Counted from the stretch's first letter, positions 53,923-63,653 are shown. The stretch: DNA of 64,000 nt from Weizmannia acidilactici (GCF_008974225.1 NZ_BKZR01000003.1:1-64000), one strand, 5' to 3'. Program-made: numbers and translations. Notes: generated by a model not told the origin, from the letters alone.

Positions 53923-54924
53923 TTATCTCTTTTTGACTTTTTTCGTCAAGCTGATTTTATCGTTTTCGTAGAATAATGGCGAAAAGCCAGATGCGATGCG
54001 TCCGGTATTTAAAAGGTTCCACCCTTCCGGGCAGATTTTCAATTCAATGGGGGTTCTGCCCACAATTTCCCCGTCGGCGTGGACGAGCAGTGGTGTGCTT
54101 GAAATGACTGACATTTTCGTTCCTGTAAAAGTGGACACTTCCTTAAAATATTCATGTTTCCCTAAAAAAACGGTGAAAAAGATCAACAAAAGTTTCAAGC
54201 GGGATAAATCATGCACGACTATCATATTCAGCATGCCGTCAGACGGATCCGCCACCGGGGAGATTTTCATGCCGCCCCCGTAATACGGTTGGTTGGAAAC
54301 GGCCACCAACCATGTACGGCGGAAAACTTTCTTCACGCCATCCGCCGCAATTTCCACCGTCACCGGACGGTATTTAAACAGTTCCAGCACAAGGATCAGC
54401 ACATAGGCCAGTTTCCCGAGAAGCACGCGGTTCAGCCATTTCTTCAGCTTCGAACGGTTGGCCCGTTCGGAAATGACAGCATCAAACCCGGCGCCGAGGC
54501 TGTTGACAAAATAGCCTTCTTTTCCGCCTGCCGTGAAGAAATGGCCGAGGTCATAAGCGGAGGGGCTTTCTTCAAGCATGCCGAAAATGGCGCGGATGCA
54601 TGCTTGCGGTTTTTTCGGCAGCCTGTAGCCCCTCGCAAAGTCATTGCCGGACCCGGCCGGAATGTAGGCGACCGTCACATGGCTGAAATGATGCACGCCG
54701 TTAATGACTTCATGGATCGTACCATCTCCCCCGACTGCAACGAGCACAACCGGTTCCGCAAGCTTTTTTGCAAACTTTTCTGCTAGTTCTTTCGCGTGCC
54801 CCCTGTACTTTGAAAAATAAACATCATATTGCAGGCCTCCGAGCATTGCCTCCATTTTCTCCCATACTTTTAAACAGGCACCGTTTTTTGCCGCCGGATT
54901 GACAATAAAAATGAGTGGTTTCAT
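53923..54924 (-). CDS. ytlR: Diacylglycerol-kinase-family lipid kinase YtlR
   Basis: Has 333 residues: FIVNPAAKNG start, VAVGGDGTIHEVING nucleotide loop and IPAGSGNDFARG, as in DgkB/YegS lipid kinases. The substrate is unknown. The start at 54924 lies just behind the ytlQ stop, with GGGG nine bases upstream. Last gene of thpR-ytlQ-ytlR. Confidence 0.9.
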   Translation of the reverse strand: MKPLIFIVNPAAKNGACLKVWEKMEAMLGGLQYDVYFSKYRGHAKELAEKFAKKLAEPVVLVAVGGDGTIHEVINGVHHFSHVTVAYIPAGSGNDFARGYRLPKKPQACIRAIFGMLEESPSAYDLGHFFTAGGKEGYFVNSLGAGFDAVISERANRSKLKKWLNRVLLGKLAYVLILVLELFKYRPVTVEIAADGVKKVFRRTWLVAVSNQPYYGGGMKISPVADPSDGMLNMIVVHDLSRLKLLLIFFTVFLGKHEYFKEVSTFTGTKMSVISSTPLLVHADGEIVGRTPIELKICPEGWNLLNTGRIASGFSPLFYENDKISLTKKVKKR

Positions 54925-54928
54925 ACGA

Positions 54929-55903
54929 TCATTCCCCGTCCCGTGAGTGATCTTCCAACTCCCGTCTTTTTCGTGCCACACTTTTTGCCAGACATTCGTT
55001 CAACAGCGCCTGTGCCGCCTTCAGCTGCATATATTTTAACGGCGACCGTAAATTCCGCTGGTGCCGGAACCACTCCATATGGGGCCGTTTGTCAAGGATA
55101 TGCAGGCCCTGCGGCGCATCCGGCCAAGTAATGTAACCGTTCCGGCAAATCAGCCCTTTTTCAATCGGAATTGTGACACCATGCTGTTTCAAAATGCCGC
55201 GCACAATTTTCTCGGTCCGATCAAGCGCAATCACCGGGTTTAAAATTTTTTTCGCGTTTTTGCCTGCCCGCTTTTCCCAGAAATGGCTTTTTGAACCGAA
55301 AAAGACGGCATCTTTCTCTTCTTCCAAAAACGTTAAACACCATACTGCCAAAGGGGAAATCAATATCGTCTCCATTTCCAAAATGGCTTTTTTAAAAACA
55401 AAAACCGGTTTATACAGCAATAAAAATGTATCCGGAAATCTCTGCAAAAAATATTTTAAGTCCGCATCAAAATACAGGGCGGCTGGTATCGGGGAATCCT
55501 CTAGCAAAGTGGAACTTGCCCATTTGAGCTGGAACCTGAACAGCTGGTCCAAAAATAATTTTTTTAACTGGTCTTCCGTTTCCGGGAAAAACACGAGCTG
55601 CGGCGAAAATTGGAGTATACCCGGCTGAAAGGGGGCCACCGGTTCCGCGAGCTCTTCCATTTCAACTTCGTTCTTTTTTCTTAACCAATGTTTAATGCGC
55701 GAAAAAAGCTGCCGGGAATCTTCATCGGGGGCAGCCTCTTCTTCCTGTACCTCCTGCATTTGCCCTGCTGCCAGCCTGTTTTCCCAGTTTTCCCGGAATG
55801 TTTGCCACTGCTGTTTTTTCAGGCGTACAAATTGGTTTGTATAGCGGATGATATCCACCTCATACCGTGAAACATAATCTTGGATTTTCAACAACTGTCC
55901 CAT
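54929..55903 (-). CDS. ytlQ: YtlQ, conserved protein of unknown function
   Basis: A 324-residue soluble protein, known to me only as the conserved neighbour of ytlP and ytlR. No recognised motif; the N-terminal part is charged (RYTNQFVRLKKQQW), and a hydrophobic-aromatic middle (FLLLYKPVFVFKKAIL) could pack or bind lipid. Sits eleven bases after thpR. Confidence 0.8.
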   Translation of the reverse strand: MGQLLKIQDYVSRYEVDIIRYTNQFVRLKKQQWQTFRENWENRLAAGQMQEVQEEEAAPDEDSRQLFSRIKHWLRKKNEVEMEELAEPVAPFQPGILQFSPQLVFFPETEDQLKKLFLDQLFRFQLKWASSTLLEDSPIPAALYFDADLKYFLQRFPDTFLLLYKPVFVFKKAILEMETILISPLAVWCLTFLEEEKDAVFFGSKSHFWEKRAGKNAKKILNPVIALDRTEKIVRGILKQHGVTIPIEKGLICRNGYITWPDAPQGLHILDKRPHMEWFRHQRNLRSPLKYMQLKAAQALLNECLAKSVARKRRELEDHSRDGE

Positions 55904-55914
55904 AATCCGTCCCT

Positions 55915-56487
55915 TTACTTCAAATTCATGTTATTGGAGCCTAAGCGAAAAGACTGCTTCATTTCGTATTTCGGCATTCTGTCCAAATGCGTTTCATACA
56001 GCACGATCCGCTCAGCCTGGAAATGCGCAGGCTGCGGCAAAAAGCCGTCCAGCACCCCCGCCTGGAAAGGCAAATCTCCCCGCCATTTTCTTGCCAACGT
56101 GATATGTGGGTTAAAAGGCTTTTTATCAAGCCGGAAGCCCGTATCAAGGCAGCAGCGGGCCACCATTTTCTGGAGGCCGGAAAGGAGCTCTGAAGCGCGT
56201 GTCCCGGCCCATAACACACGCGGTTCATCTTTTTTGCCAAATGTTCCGAAGTGGTCAAGCACCAAAGGGAAACCACCATATTTTACAATTTCTCCGGCAA
56301 TGGCCCGGTTTGCTTTTTCCAATTGGTCTTCTCCGGCTGCGCCAAGAAAGGCAAGGGTAATATGATAATCATCCCGGTGCACCCATCTTTGGAACGGCAG
56401 CCCCGTTTTCATATTTTCGGCGGCTTGCTGCAACACGGTTTTGATTTCCTCTGGCAGCCATACCGCGTAAAAATAATGATTCACCAT
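55915..56487 (-). CDS. thpR: RNA 2',3'-cyclic phosphodiesterase (2H family)
   Basis: Has 190 residues with the two catalytic H-x-T motifs of the 2H family: YHITLAFLG near residue 43 and PHITLARKW near 128. Opens 2',3'-cyclic ends; once called 2'-5' RNA ligase. First gene of the ytlPQR cluster. Confidence 0.92.
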   Translation of the reverse strand: MVNHYFYAVWLPEEIKTVLQQAAENMKTGLPFQRWVHRDDYHITLAFLGAAGEDQLEKANRAIAGEIVKYGGFPLVLDHFGTFGKKDEPRVLWAGTRASELLSGLQKMVARCCLDTGFRLDKKPFNPHITLARKWRGDLPFQAGVLDGFLPQPAHFQAERIVLYETHLDRMPKYEMKQSFRLGSNNMNLK

Positions 56488-56743
56488 TTTTCCGCCCCTA
56501 TCCTGTTTATACTCATATTTATTTTAACAAATGGCCTTTTCCGCAAACAATGCCGGGTAACGGGAAATCCGCCCCGCCATCACGCAGGGACCGGCGAATC
56601 ATCAACAATAAAATTTACCAGCACCAAGCAAAAAATCGGGTCCATATGACATATTCCGCGAGCTTCCGCCATATGATCATATCAAGCAGAAAAGTTTGAT
56701 TTATTCGCCCGGAGGTATATACAAGATTTAAGGAGGGACACGT

Positions 56744-56908
56744 GTGAGAATTGGAGACCATGTCACTTACAAAGGAGAAACTTGCGGAATCATTTTTATT
56801 TACAAAAACGGCTACTTTGAACTGAAAAAGCCGTACTTCCATCAAATCGTCCTTGCCCACCCTTCGGAGCTCATGGTCTTCGGCGAAGAAACCGGGCGCT
56901 GCAGCTAA
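56744..56908 (+). CDS. Small protein of 54 residues, unknown
   Basis: Starts at GTG, six bases behind AAGGAGGG, and reads MRIGDHVTYKGETCGIIFIY, then KNGYFELKKPYF and a second half to GRCS. The beta-rich KOW/Tudor-like pattern (D-x-V-x-Y-K-G, I-x-F-I-Y-K-N-G-Y-F-E-L) suggests a small SH3-type barrel. Two cysteines. I do not recognise a named family. Has its own terminator, convergent with dat. Confidence 0.75.
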   Translation: MRIGDHVTYKGETCGIIFIYKNGYFELKKPYFHQIVLAHPSELMVFGEETGRCS

Positions 56909-56912
56909 CAAG

Positions 56913-56936
56913 ACCCGGCCCAACCAGGAGCCGGGT
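56913..56936. terminator. Terminator between the 54-residue gene and dat
   Basis: ACCCGGC and GCCGGGT arms, followed by CCCCTTTTT on the plus strand. Confidence 0.75.
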
Positions 56937-56943
56937 CCCCTTT

Positions 56944-57813
56944 TTATTCCATTGTGCCAGATGCGAGTTGTGCTGAAAGCCCGTTGATTTCCCGTTCAAA
57001 CGCATGCTGCAGTTTTCTCGTAACCGCACCCGGGGCCCCGTCTCCAACCATTTTTCCGTCAATTTGCACAATTGGCATCACTTCGGACGTCGTGCTTGTG
57101 ATAAACACTTCATCCGCCCCCAATAAATCGTCAACCGTAAATGCTTCTTCCCGGACGGGGATCCCTTGTTTCCGGCAAATATCGAGGAGAACCTGCCTCG
57201 TGATCCCGTTCAAAATGAGGTTGGTTGCCGGATGTGTGGCCAATTCGTCGTTTTTCACGATAAAGACATTGGATGATGAACCTTCCGTCACCGTTTCTCC
57301 GCGGTGCTGGATCGCCTCATAGCACCCGTTTTCCACCGCTTTTTGTTTTGCAAGCACATTGCCGAGCAAATTCAGGCTTTTAATGTCGCAGCGGAGCCAT
57401 CTAATATCTTCGGAAAGCACCGCTTTTACGCCTTTCTTCATTTTTTCAAGCGGCCGATCGAGTTCACTCGTATAGGCAACATACGTTGTTTCGCTTTTCT
57501 CCGGAAAATGGTGTTTCCGCTTGGCGGCGCCGCGCGTAAACTGCAAATACACGATTCCCGTGCCGACCCCGTTTGCCTCCACAAGCTTCTCCAATTGCGC
57601 GGTCAATTCCTGCGCTGTATACGGGATACGGAGTGAAAGTTTTTCGGCGCTCAAAAAAAGCCTGTTCAAATGCAATTCATTTGTAAAAAGCCTCCCGTGG
57701 TAAACCCTCACCACTTCGTAAATGCCATCCCCGAACTGATAACCGCGGTCTTCAATATCAATACTTGCATTTTCCCTGTCCATCAGCCTTCCGTTTAAAA
57801 TCAGTTTCTCCAT
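56944..57813 (-). CDS. dat: D-amino acid aminotransferase
   Basis: A PLP enzyme (fold IV) that exchanges amino groups between D-amino acids, here mainly D-alanine and D-glutamate for the wall. The 289 residues show YQFGDGIYEVVRVYHG (substrate-facing start), the PLP lysine in DIKSLNLLGNVLA and TEGSSSNVFIVK. The order dat-pepV fits B. subtilis. Confidence 0.95.
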   Translation of the reverse strand: MEKLILNGRLMDRENASIDIEDRGYQFGDGIYEVVRVYHGRLFTNELHLNRLFLSAEKLSLRIPYTAQELTAQLEKLVEANGVGTGIVYLQFTRGAAKRKHHFPEKSETTYVAYTSELDRPLEKMKKGVKAVLSEDIRWLRCDIKSLNLLGNVLAKQKAVENGCYEAIQHRGETVTEGSSSNVFIVKNDELATHPATNLILNGITRQVLLDICRKQGIPVREEAFTVDDLLGADEVFITSTTSEVMPIVQIDGKMVGDGAPGAVTRKLQHAFEREINGLSAQLASGTME

Positions 57814-57831
57814 CTCGAAACCCCTTTGCCA

Positions 57832-59259
57832 TTATTTTTGCTGTTGCTTTCCCGCCAATTCATAAATCGCCTGCGCATAAATCGCTGTTGCTTTGAGCAG
57901 ATCTTCCACATACATGTATTCATTCTTTTGATGCATCACATCTTCGCGCCCCGGGAACAGCGCCCCGAACGCCACGCCTTTATCGAGCGCGCGCGCATAT
58001 GTACCGCCGCCGATCGCCAGCAGTTCGGCTTTTTCTCCGGTTTGCTCTTCGTATACTTTTTGAAGCGTTTTGATCAATGGATCATTTTTGTCGACATGAT
58101 GTGGTTTGCTATCCGAAAAATTGCCGAAAAGCAACCCGTCCTCTTTCAATTTCGACTCAATTTTCGTTTTTCCTGCTTCAATATCAAAAGTAACGGGATA
58201 GCGCATATTTAATCCTATGCGTCCGCCCTTTTCCCGATGATAGTTCATAATGCCAACATTGATAGTCAAATCCCCCGAAATGTCATCCTCATACTGGATG
58301 CCGAAGTTTTCGCCGCGCGACTTGTCAAAAAATTGGTTCAACGTCCCGATAAATTTGGCGCCTTGCGAATCCAGTCCAAACCGGCTTAAAAAATTCGCCA
58401 GGTAAAGTCCTGCACTCTTCCCGTTCCGCGGTTCGGCGCCGTGGGCCGATATGCCTTCCAATTTTAAAATCAATACGCCACCATCCACAAAATCCTTACC
58501 CGAAAGGCCTGTTTCCTTTTGATAATCCTGGAACTTCTGCAAAAGTTCCGCTTGTTCGCCGCGGATGGTCAAATGGGCTTCGGCATAATCCGGCACCATA
58601 TTGTAACGGCGCCCCGATTCAAAAGACAAAATTTCTGCAAACGCCTGCGTATCTTCTTTCATTTGCGGCTCCTGAATGATATCAAAATCGGAAATTCCTT
58701 TTTCCGCGTAAATAATCGGAAAGTCTGCATCCGGCGAAAATCCGATGGCAGGCATTTCCTCATGCGCAAAATAATAGTCCATGCATCTCCAGTCGCTTTC
58801 TTCGTCCGTACCGACAATGAGGCGCACCTTTTTTTCAAGCGGCAGCCCGAGTTCTTTCACAATTTTCATCCCGTAATAAGCTGCCATTGTCGGGCCTTTG
58901 TCGTCACTGGAGCCGCGTGCATAAATTTTTCCGTCTTTTACAATCCCGCTGTACGGATCGACAGTCCAGCCATCCCCTTCCGGTACGACATCGACATGCC
59001 CGAGGATCCCGACGATTTCTTTTCCCGAACCCATTTCAATATGCCCGGCCAGGTTTCCGGCGTTTTTTGTTGTAAAACCGTCCTTATCACCCAAGTCCAG
59101 CATATACTGCAGCGCATCTTTCACCCCCCGGCCAAGCGGGGCTTCATCCGTCGCGTGTTCTTCATCCAGGACGCTCCTGATTTTCAAAATCCCTTGCAGG
59201 TCTTGAATGAGATCGTCTTTTCGTTTTAACACTTCATCCATCCACTTGATATCGGCCAT
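57832..59259 (-). CDS. pepV: Dipeptidase PepV
   Basis: A zinc dipeptidase of the M20 family, 475 residues. Metal ligands are in GILGHVDVVPEGDGW, SSDDKGP and GTDEESDWRC; the middle lid domain and a late histidine (GISAHGAEPRNG) follow. Ends 18 bases before dat; GGAGGG precedes the ATG. Confidence 0.95.
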   Translation of the reverse strand: MADIKWMDEVLKRKDDLIQDLQGILKIRSVLDEEHATDEAPLGRGVKDALQYMLDLGDKDGFTTKNAGNLAGHIEMGSGKEIVGILGHVDVVPEGDGWTVDPYSGIVKDGKIYARGSSDDKGPTMAAYYGMKIVKELGLPLEKKVRLIVGTDEESDWRCMDYYFAHEEMPAIGFSPDADFPIIYAEKGISDFDIIQEPQMKEDTQAFAEILSFESGRRYNMVPDYAEAHLTIRGEQAELLQKFQDYQKETGLSGKDFVDGGVLILKLEGISAHGAEPRNGKSAGLYLANFLSRFGLDSQGAKFIGTLNQFFDKSRGENFGIQYEDDISGDLTINVGIMNYHREKGGRIGLNMRYPVTFDIEAGKTKIESKLKEDGLLFGNFSDSKPHHVDKNDPLIKTLQKVYEEQTGEKAELLAIGGGTYARALDKGVAFGALFPGREDVMHQKNEYMYVEDLLKATAIYAQAIYELAGKQQQK

Positions 59260-59367
59260 GGTTTTCCCTCCTTTTTATAAACCATATCGCTCTTATTTTA
59301 CTTCTTTTTTATTTTTTATAAAATAACATTATAGGCGAAAATCGCTAATCTTGGAAGTACGCCTTAA

Positions 59368-59383
59368 AAGAAAGCGCTACCAA
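59368..59383. promoter_or_regulatory. Possible CcpA (cre) site
   Basis: AAGAAAGCGCTACCAA fits the WTGNAANCGNWNNCAW consensus at all but one fixed position. It lies between pepV and ytzE; which gene it serves is open. CcpA is encoded in this window. Confidence 0.45.
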
Positions 59384-59406
59384 TTGTGTTCATAAATCAG
59401 GGTGAC

Positions 59407-59423
59407 ACTACATATTGTGTAGT
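59407..59423. promoter_or_regulatory. Palindrome upstream of ytzE
   Basis: ACTACA and TGTAGT arms with a five-base spacer, about 16 bases before the -35 of ytzE. Candidate operator. Confidence 0.4.
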
Positions 59424-59438
59424 AACCCACTAAAATAT

Positions 59439-59467
59439 TTGTCAATTCTCACAAAAAGAGTTACAAT
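59439..59467 (+). promoter_or_regulatory. Sigma-A promoter of ytzE
   Basis: TTGTCA and TACAAT with a 17-base spacer; a leader of about 130 bases follows. No gene was seen elsewhere in 59260-59603. Confidence 0.6.
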
Positions 59468-59603
59468 ATAATTGTTTGACATCTTAGAAAAAATTTTATG
59501 AAGAAAAGGGGTTGTCTGAACGGTAAAAGTTTCCTAAAACCTTATCATGTTGTGAAGCTGTTTGTCGTCTTTGTCTTTGGAAAAAAGATGAGGGAGTGGT
59601 ATT

Positions 59604-59825
59604 TTGAAACCATCAACAGACCGCATGCTTACTCGTATTAAATCGATTTATGTGTTTATTAAAGAGAAAGGGACAGTGACGACCCAGGAACTGGTGGATG
59701 AGTTCGGCATCACTCCTCGCACGATTCAAAGAGATTTGAATGTGCTGGCATACAACGACTTAGTCAAAAGCACACACAGAGGGATATGGACAACAACCGA
59801 TAAGAAAGTTAAGATGTCATCTTAA
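59604..59825 (+). CDS. ytzE: DeoR-type HTH protein YtzE
   Basis: Has 73 residues that make only a DeoR-type winged helix-turn-helix (KGTVTTQELVDEFGITPRTIQRDLNVLAYNDLV); the sugar-phosphate-sensing domain of full DeoR proteins is absent. It may bind DNA as a simple dimer, possibly at the palindrome in front of its own promoter. Ribosome site GGGAGTGG. Target unknown. Confidence 0.88.
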   Translation: MKPSTDRMLTRIKSIYVFIKEKGTVTTQELVDEFGITPRTIQRDLNVLAYNDLVKSTHRGIWTTTDKKVKMSS

Positions 59826-59887
59826 AGAAAGAAACAAAACATATTTGGAAAGCGGCAGCGGACAAATGCATTGCCGCTTTTGGCATG

Positions 59888-60280
59888 TTACGGGCTCTTT
59901 CGGTACAGCTCCAAGAGCGCCATTTCCGCCTCCGTCAATTCACGGTACGCCCCTGGCCCGAGTTATGCGTCCAGCATCATGGGCCCGATTGACAGCCTTT
60001 TTAAATTTCCCACTTTTTCCCAACCGCTTCGAACATCCGCTTCACATGATGGCATTTTCCTTCCGTAATCGTTCGTTCGATTTCTGAAATTTCTCCTGTT
60101 ATTAAAATTTTTAGTTCAGCCGATTTTTCCGTATAACCATCATCAAGGAGAACACTGTTAAGGAAAATGCCAGCATCTTCTTCGCCGGCCCTGCCTTGAT
60201 AACCGCGATACGTTTTTGGGACATGCTTTTTGCGTTTTGTCAAAAACTTAGCAAGCCTCTTGCCCGATCCCCCATTTCTG
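59888..60280 (-). pseudogene. RsuA-family 16S rRNA pseudouridine synthase, C-terminal half only
   Basis: On the minus strand KHVPKTYRGY, GEEDAGIFLNSVLLDDG, TITEGKCHHVKRMFEAVGKK (the RsuA signature), then after a frameshift GPMMLDA-stop-LGPGAYRELTEAEMALLELY. The N-terminal S4 domain and catalytic aspartate part are missing, and a shift plus an in-frame stop break the remainder. In B. subtilis a pseudouridine synthase (ytzG) sits here, so this is that gene in ruin. Confidence 0.85.
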
Positions 60281-60342
60281 TTTGTGCCCCCTGCACGATT
60301 TTCGCATAATCTGGAGTATCCCGCTTGATAGGAGTGAACCGT

Positions 60343-60501
60343 ATGAACTGCCAAATGGATCCTGCCCTGGCGCAGATGCTCCGGGAAATCATCCGTCAGC
60401 TGGATGAACTGGACAAACGGCTGAACAGGACGAATTTGCGTATTACGCAAATCGAACATTACATCCTCTATTTACAAGAACAGGATATATTGCCACGGTA
60501 A
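60343..60501 (+). CDS. Small helical protein of 52 residues, unknown
   Basis: ATG at 60343 is eight bases behind AGGAG. It reads MNCQMDPALAQMLREIIRQL, then heptad-like DELDKRLNRTNLRITQIE and HYILYLQEQD, a likely short coiled coil with no membrane segment. It lies between the rsuA remnant and ytgP, convergent with ytgP. I do not recognise a family. It may be the native gene behind the damaged rsuA or a newcomer. Confidence 0.65.
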   Translation: MNCQMDPALAQMLREIIRQLDELDKRLNRTNLRITQIEHYILYLQEQDILPR

Positions 60502-60537
60502 GGAGGAGGAAAAAGTGGTCCCCCTCCGCATTTCTTT

Positions 60538-62163
60538 TTACCGCATGTGGAGGAGTGCCTTTACCCTTTGTACCCTGACCCCAAACAGTTTGTCGGCAAG
60601 CCTCGATTTTAAGCCGAGGTAGGCGTACACGGCGGCACCGGCCAATGCGCAGATCACAACGATTAAAAAGGCATGCCATCTTGAGGACGGGGAGATGGCA
60701 AGCGTCAATCCTTTGTAGATGACGCCCACCACCGCCAGCATAACGGCGTTAAAAATCAAAATCAGGATCGTGCGCCGGATCACCGTCCGGTACGGATAGG
60801 CGGCAAAAACTTTAATCACGATAAAGCTGATCAGGATGGACGCCATATACCCGATCGCCGTCGCATAAACCGCGCCGATAATCCCGTACATCTTAATTAA
60901 CGGGATATTCAAGCTTAGTTTAAAAAGCAGCCCGACAAGGAGGCTCAAAATCGTCCAGCGCTGTTCATTAATCCCTTGCATGATTGCGGCCGTAACGGAA
61001 TAGAGAGAAAACAAAATCGCGACAGGTGCATAATGCATGAGCACACTGACCGAAATGGCGTTGTCCGTATTGTAAAAAATCGCAAAAATTGGCCTGGCCA
61101 ACAGCGACATCCCGAGCGCGGCCGGCACCGTAATAAATAAAAGGACCTGCAGCGTTTGGTCGACGGAACGGATCAGCATATCCCGCTGCCTTTTCGCAAA
61201 TGCTTCCGTGATCATCGGGACGAGTGTCATCGAAAAAGCGGTGGCAAGCGATACCGGAATAATGACCAACTTATGTGACTGGAAGTTTAAAATCCCAAGC
61301 TGCGTTTCCCACACTTTCCCGAGATTGATCGCTTCCATCCCGCGTTTCACCGTCAGCTGGTCAATCATTTGGTAAAGAGAATTGGCGATCCCGACGAACA
61401 CGAACGGCAGCGCCGAAAGAATAATTTCTTTGTACATACTGAATACCGAAACATGCATTGTTCCCCTGTCCTGTTTCAAAAGCCGATCAAGGTGCGGCTT
61501 GCGCTTGACCCAGTACCAAATCAGAATGAGGAGGCTTGCAATACCTCCGACAAAAGCAGCAAAAGTCGCCGCGCTGATCGCGGATACGATGCTTCCGTGC
61601 AGGACATGCAAGATCACATATGCGCCGATCAGCATAAACAAAATCCGGACAAACTGCTCCACCACCTGCGAAACAGCGGAAGGCCCCATCGACTGGTGGC
61701 CCTGGAAAAAGCCGCGGATCAGACTCATCACCGGAATAATGATCAGCGCAAAACTGACCGCACGGATAACTGTTGTCACATCGGCTTTTGTAAATGCTTG
61801 TGCATCCTGTTTCCCGGCCATTGCCAAATCCGTAAAATATGGCGCAAAAATATACATCACAAGGAAGCCCAAAATGCCGGTCGCAAGCATCAAATACACG
61901 CTTGTCCTGAAGAGTTTGCGGCTGACCGCATATTCTTCGAGCGCATTATACTTTGCTACATATTTTGCAACAGCAAGCGGGACGCCTGCCGTGGAAATGC
62001 TGATAAAAATATTGTAAGGGACGTATCCAAACTGGTACAGTGCCTCAGGACCCGAGCCGCCGACAATCGCATCAAATGGGATAACATAAAACACCCCGAG
62101 AATTTTCGAAATAATGGTCCCAAGCGTCAAAATAAACGTGCCCCGCAACAAATTTGAAGACAT
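60538..62163 (-). CDS. ytgP: MurJ/SpoVB-type lipid flippase YtgP
   Basis: Has 541 residues with about 14 membrane helices (the MviN/MurJ-like fold), starting MSSNLLRGTFILTLGTIISKI. The family flips lipid II and related lipid-linked sugars for wall synthesis; in B. subtilis YtgP is a MurJ. The start at 62163 is behind GGGAAGGG; the frame upstream is open but unlike the family. Confidence 0.94.
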   Translation of the reverse strand: MSSNLLRGTFILTLGTIISKILGVFYVIPFDAIVGGSGPEALYQFGYVPYNIFISISTAGVPLAVAKYVAKYNALEEYAVSRKLFRTSVYLMLATGILGFLVMYIFAPYFTDLAMAGKQDAQAFTKADVTTVIRAVSFALIIIPVMSLIRGFFQGHQSMGPSAVSQVVEQFVRILFMLIGAYVILHVLHGSIVSAISAATFAAFVGGIASLLILIWYWVKRKPHLDRLLKQDRGTMHVSVFSMYKEIILSALPFVFVGIANSLYQMIDQLTVKRGMEAINLGKVWETQLGILNFQSHKLVIIPVSLATAFSMTLVPMITEAFAKRQRDMLIRSVDQTLQVLLFITVPAALGMSLLARPIFAIFYNTDNAISVSVLMHYAPVAILFSLYSVTAAIMQGINEQRWTILSLLVGLLFKLSLNIPLIKMYGIIGAVYATAIGYMASILISFIVIKVFAAYPYRTVIRRTILILIFNAVMLAVVGVIYKGLTLAISPSSRWHAFLIVVICALAGAAVYAYLGLKSRLADKLFGVRVQRVKALLHMR

Positions 62164-62385
62164 AGAATCCCTTCCCGACCGAAATGATCTTCCGGCCGCC
62201 CATATACGGACGGACCTTTTTTCACACACTATAATGTAGTGTACCGCGAACGCCTTCACTTGACAATTTTTTTATGAAGAAATTTTTCCGGCATTTTGCG
62301 GCAGTTGTTTCTGCAAATCAAGATTTGCACAGACATTCCTTATATTTTACAATAATGTGGACAAAAAAGTAAAAGAGGTTTGGAC

Positions 62386-63653
62386 ATGAAAAGCGATTAT
62401 GATGTCATTGTAGTGGGCGGCGGGCCTGCGGGGTTAATGGCCGCAATTGCAGCAGGGGAAACAAAGAGCCGCACGCTTCTTGTGGATAAAGGCAATAAAC
62501 TGGGCCGGAAGCTGGCCATTTCCGGCGGCGGCCGCTGCAATGTGACAAACCAACTGCCGATAGATGAAATCGTGAAAAATATCCCGGGAAACGGACGCTT
62601 TCTTTACAGCGCATTTTCCGTTTTCAATAATGAAGATATCATTGCTTTTTTTGAAAAACTCGGCGTAGCCCTCAAGGAAGAAGACCACGGACGAATGTTT
62701 CCGGTTTCGAATAAAGCCCAGTCGGTTGTCGATGCCCTATTGAAAAAGTTAAAAGAACTGCATGTTGAGATCAAGGTAAATTCCCCGGTGAAAAAAGTAT
62801 TGTTTGAAAACGGTGCGGCGGTGGGCATCCTGCTTGAAAGCGGCGGGAAAATCCGGGCAAAAGCAGTGATTGTCGCATCAGGCGGCAAATCCGTTCCGCA
62901 GACCGGTTCAACAGGCGACGGCTACCCGTGGGCGAAAGAAGCCGGTCATACCATTACCGAACTGTTCCCGACTGAAGTGCCGGTCACATCGGACGAACCG
63001 TTTATCCGCGACAAGACGCTCCAGGGCCTCTCGCTCCGCAATGTCGGCGTGAGCGTACTGAATCCAAAAGGAAAACCGATCATCACCCATCAAATGGATA
63101 TGCTGTTTACCCATTTTGGCGTTAGCGGGCCGGCCGTCCTCCGCTGCAGCCAGTTTGTCGTAAAAGCGATGAAAAAGTGGAAGCTTGATCATGTAGAAAT
63201 GTCTATTGATGCAATGCCTGAAAAAAATGAAGAACAAATTTTTCAAGAACTTACCAAGGCGGATCCGAGGAAAGCAATCAAAAATGGACTAAAAGGGTTT
63301 TTACCGGAAAGATATTTGCTATTTTTACTTAAAAAAAAGCGGTATAGACCCGAACGCTCCCGCTTACGCCGTTTCCCGCGAGGCGCTGCGCACGCTCGCC
63401 GGGGAAAATGAAGCATTTCCGCTTCCGGGTGAACGGGACACTGCCGCTTGAAAAAGCTTTTGTAACGGGCGGCGGCGTATCCGTCAGAGAAATCGAGCCG
63501 AAGACAATGGCCTCAAAGCTCATGCCCGGGCTTTATTTTTGCGGCGAGGTGCTTGATATTTACGGTTACACAGGCGGCTACAACATTACTGCCGCGCTTG
63601 TCACGGGCCGCCTTGCCGGAATGAGTGCCGGCACCTATGCTTTACAAAAGTGA
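62386..63653 (+). pseudogene. ytfP: HI0933/BaiN-type flavoprotein YtfP, two frameshifts
   Basis: From ATG at 62386 (GAGG seven bases upstream) an NAD/FAD-type flavoprotein reads VVVGGGPAGLMAAIAAG, KLGRKLAISGGGRCNVT and TGDGYPWAKEAG. About residue 315 the frame breaks at an eight-A run (63331-63338, seven expected); a second shift follows at GGGGAAAATG (about 63404, one A too many). The last part reads GTLPLEKAFVTGGGVSVREIEPKTM and GYTGGYNITAALVTGRLAG. Both are +1 changes in A runs, so a sequencing slip is possible. Confidence 0.85.
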
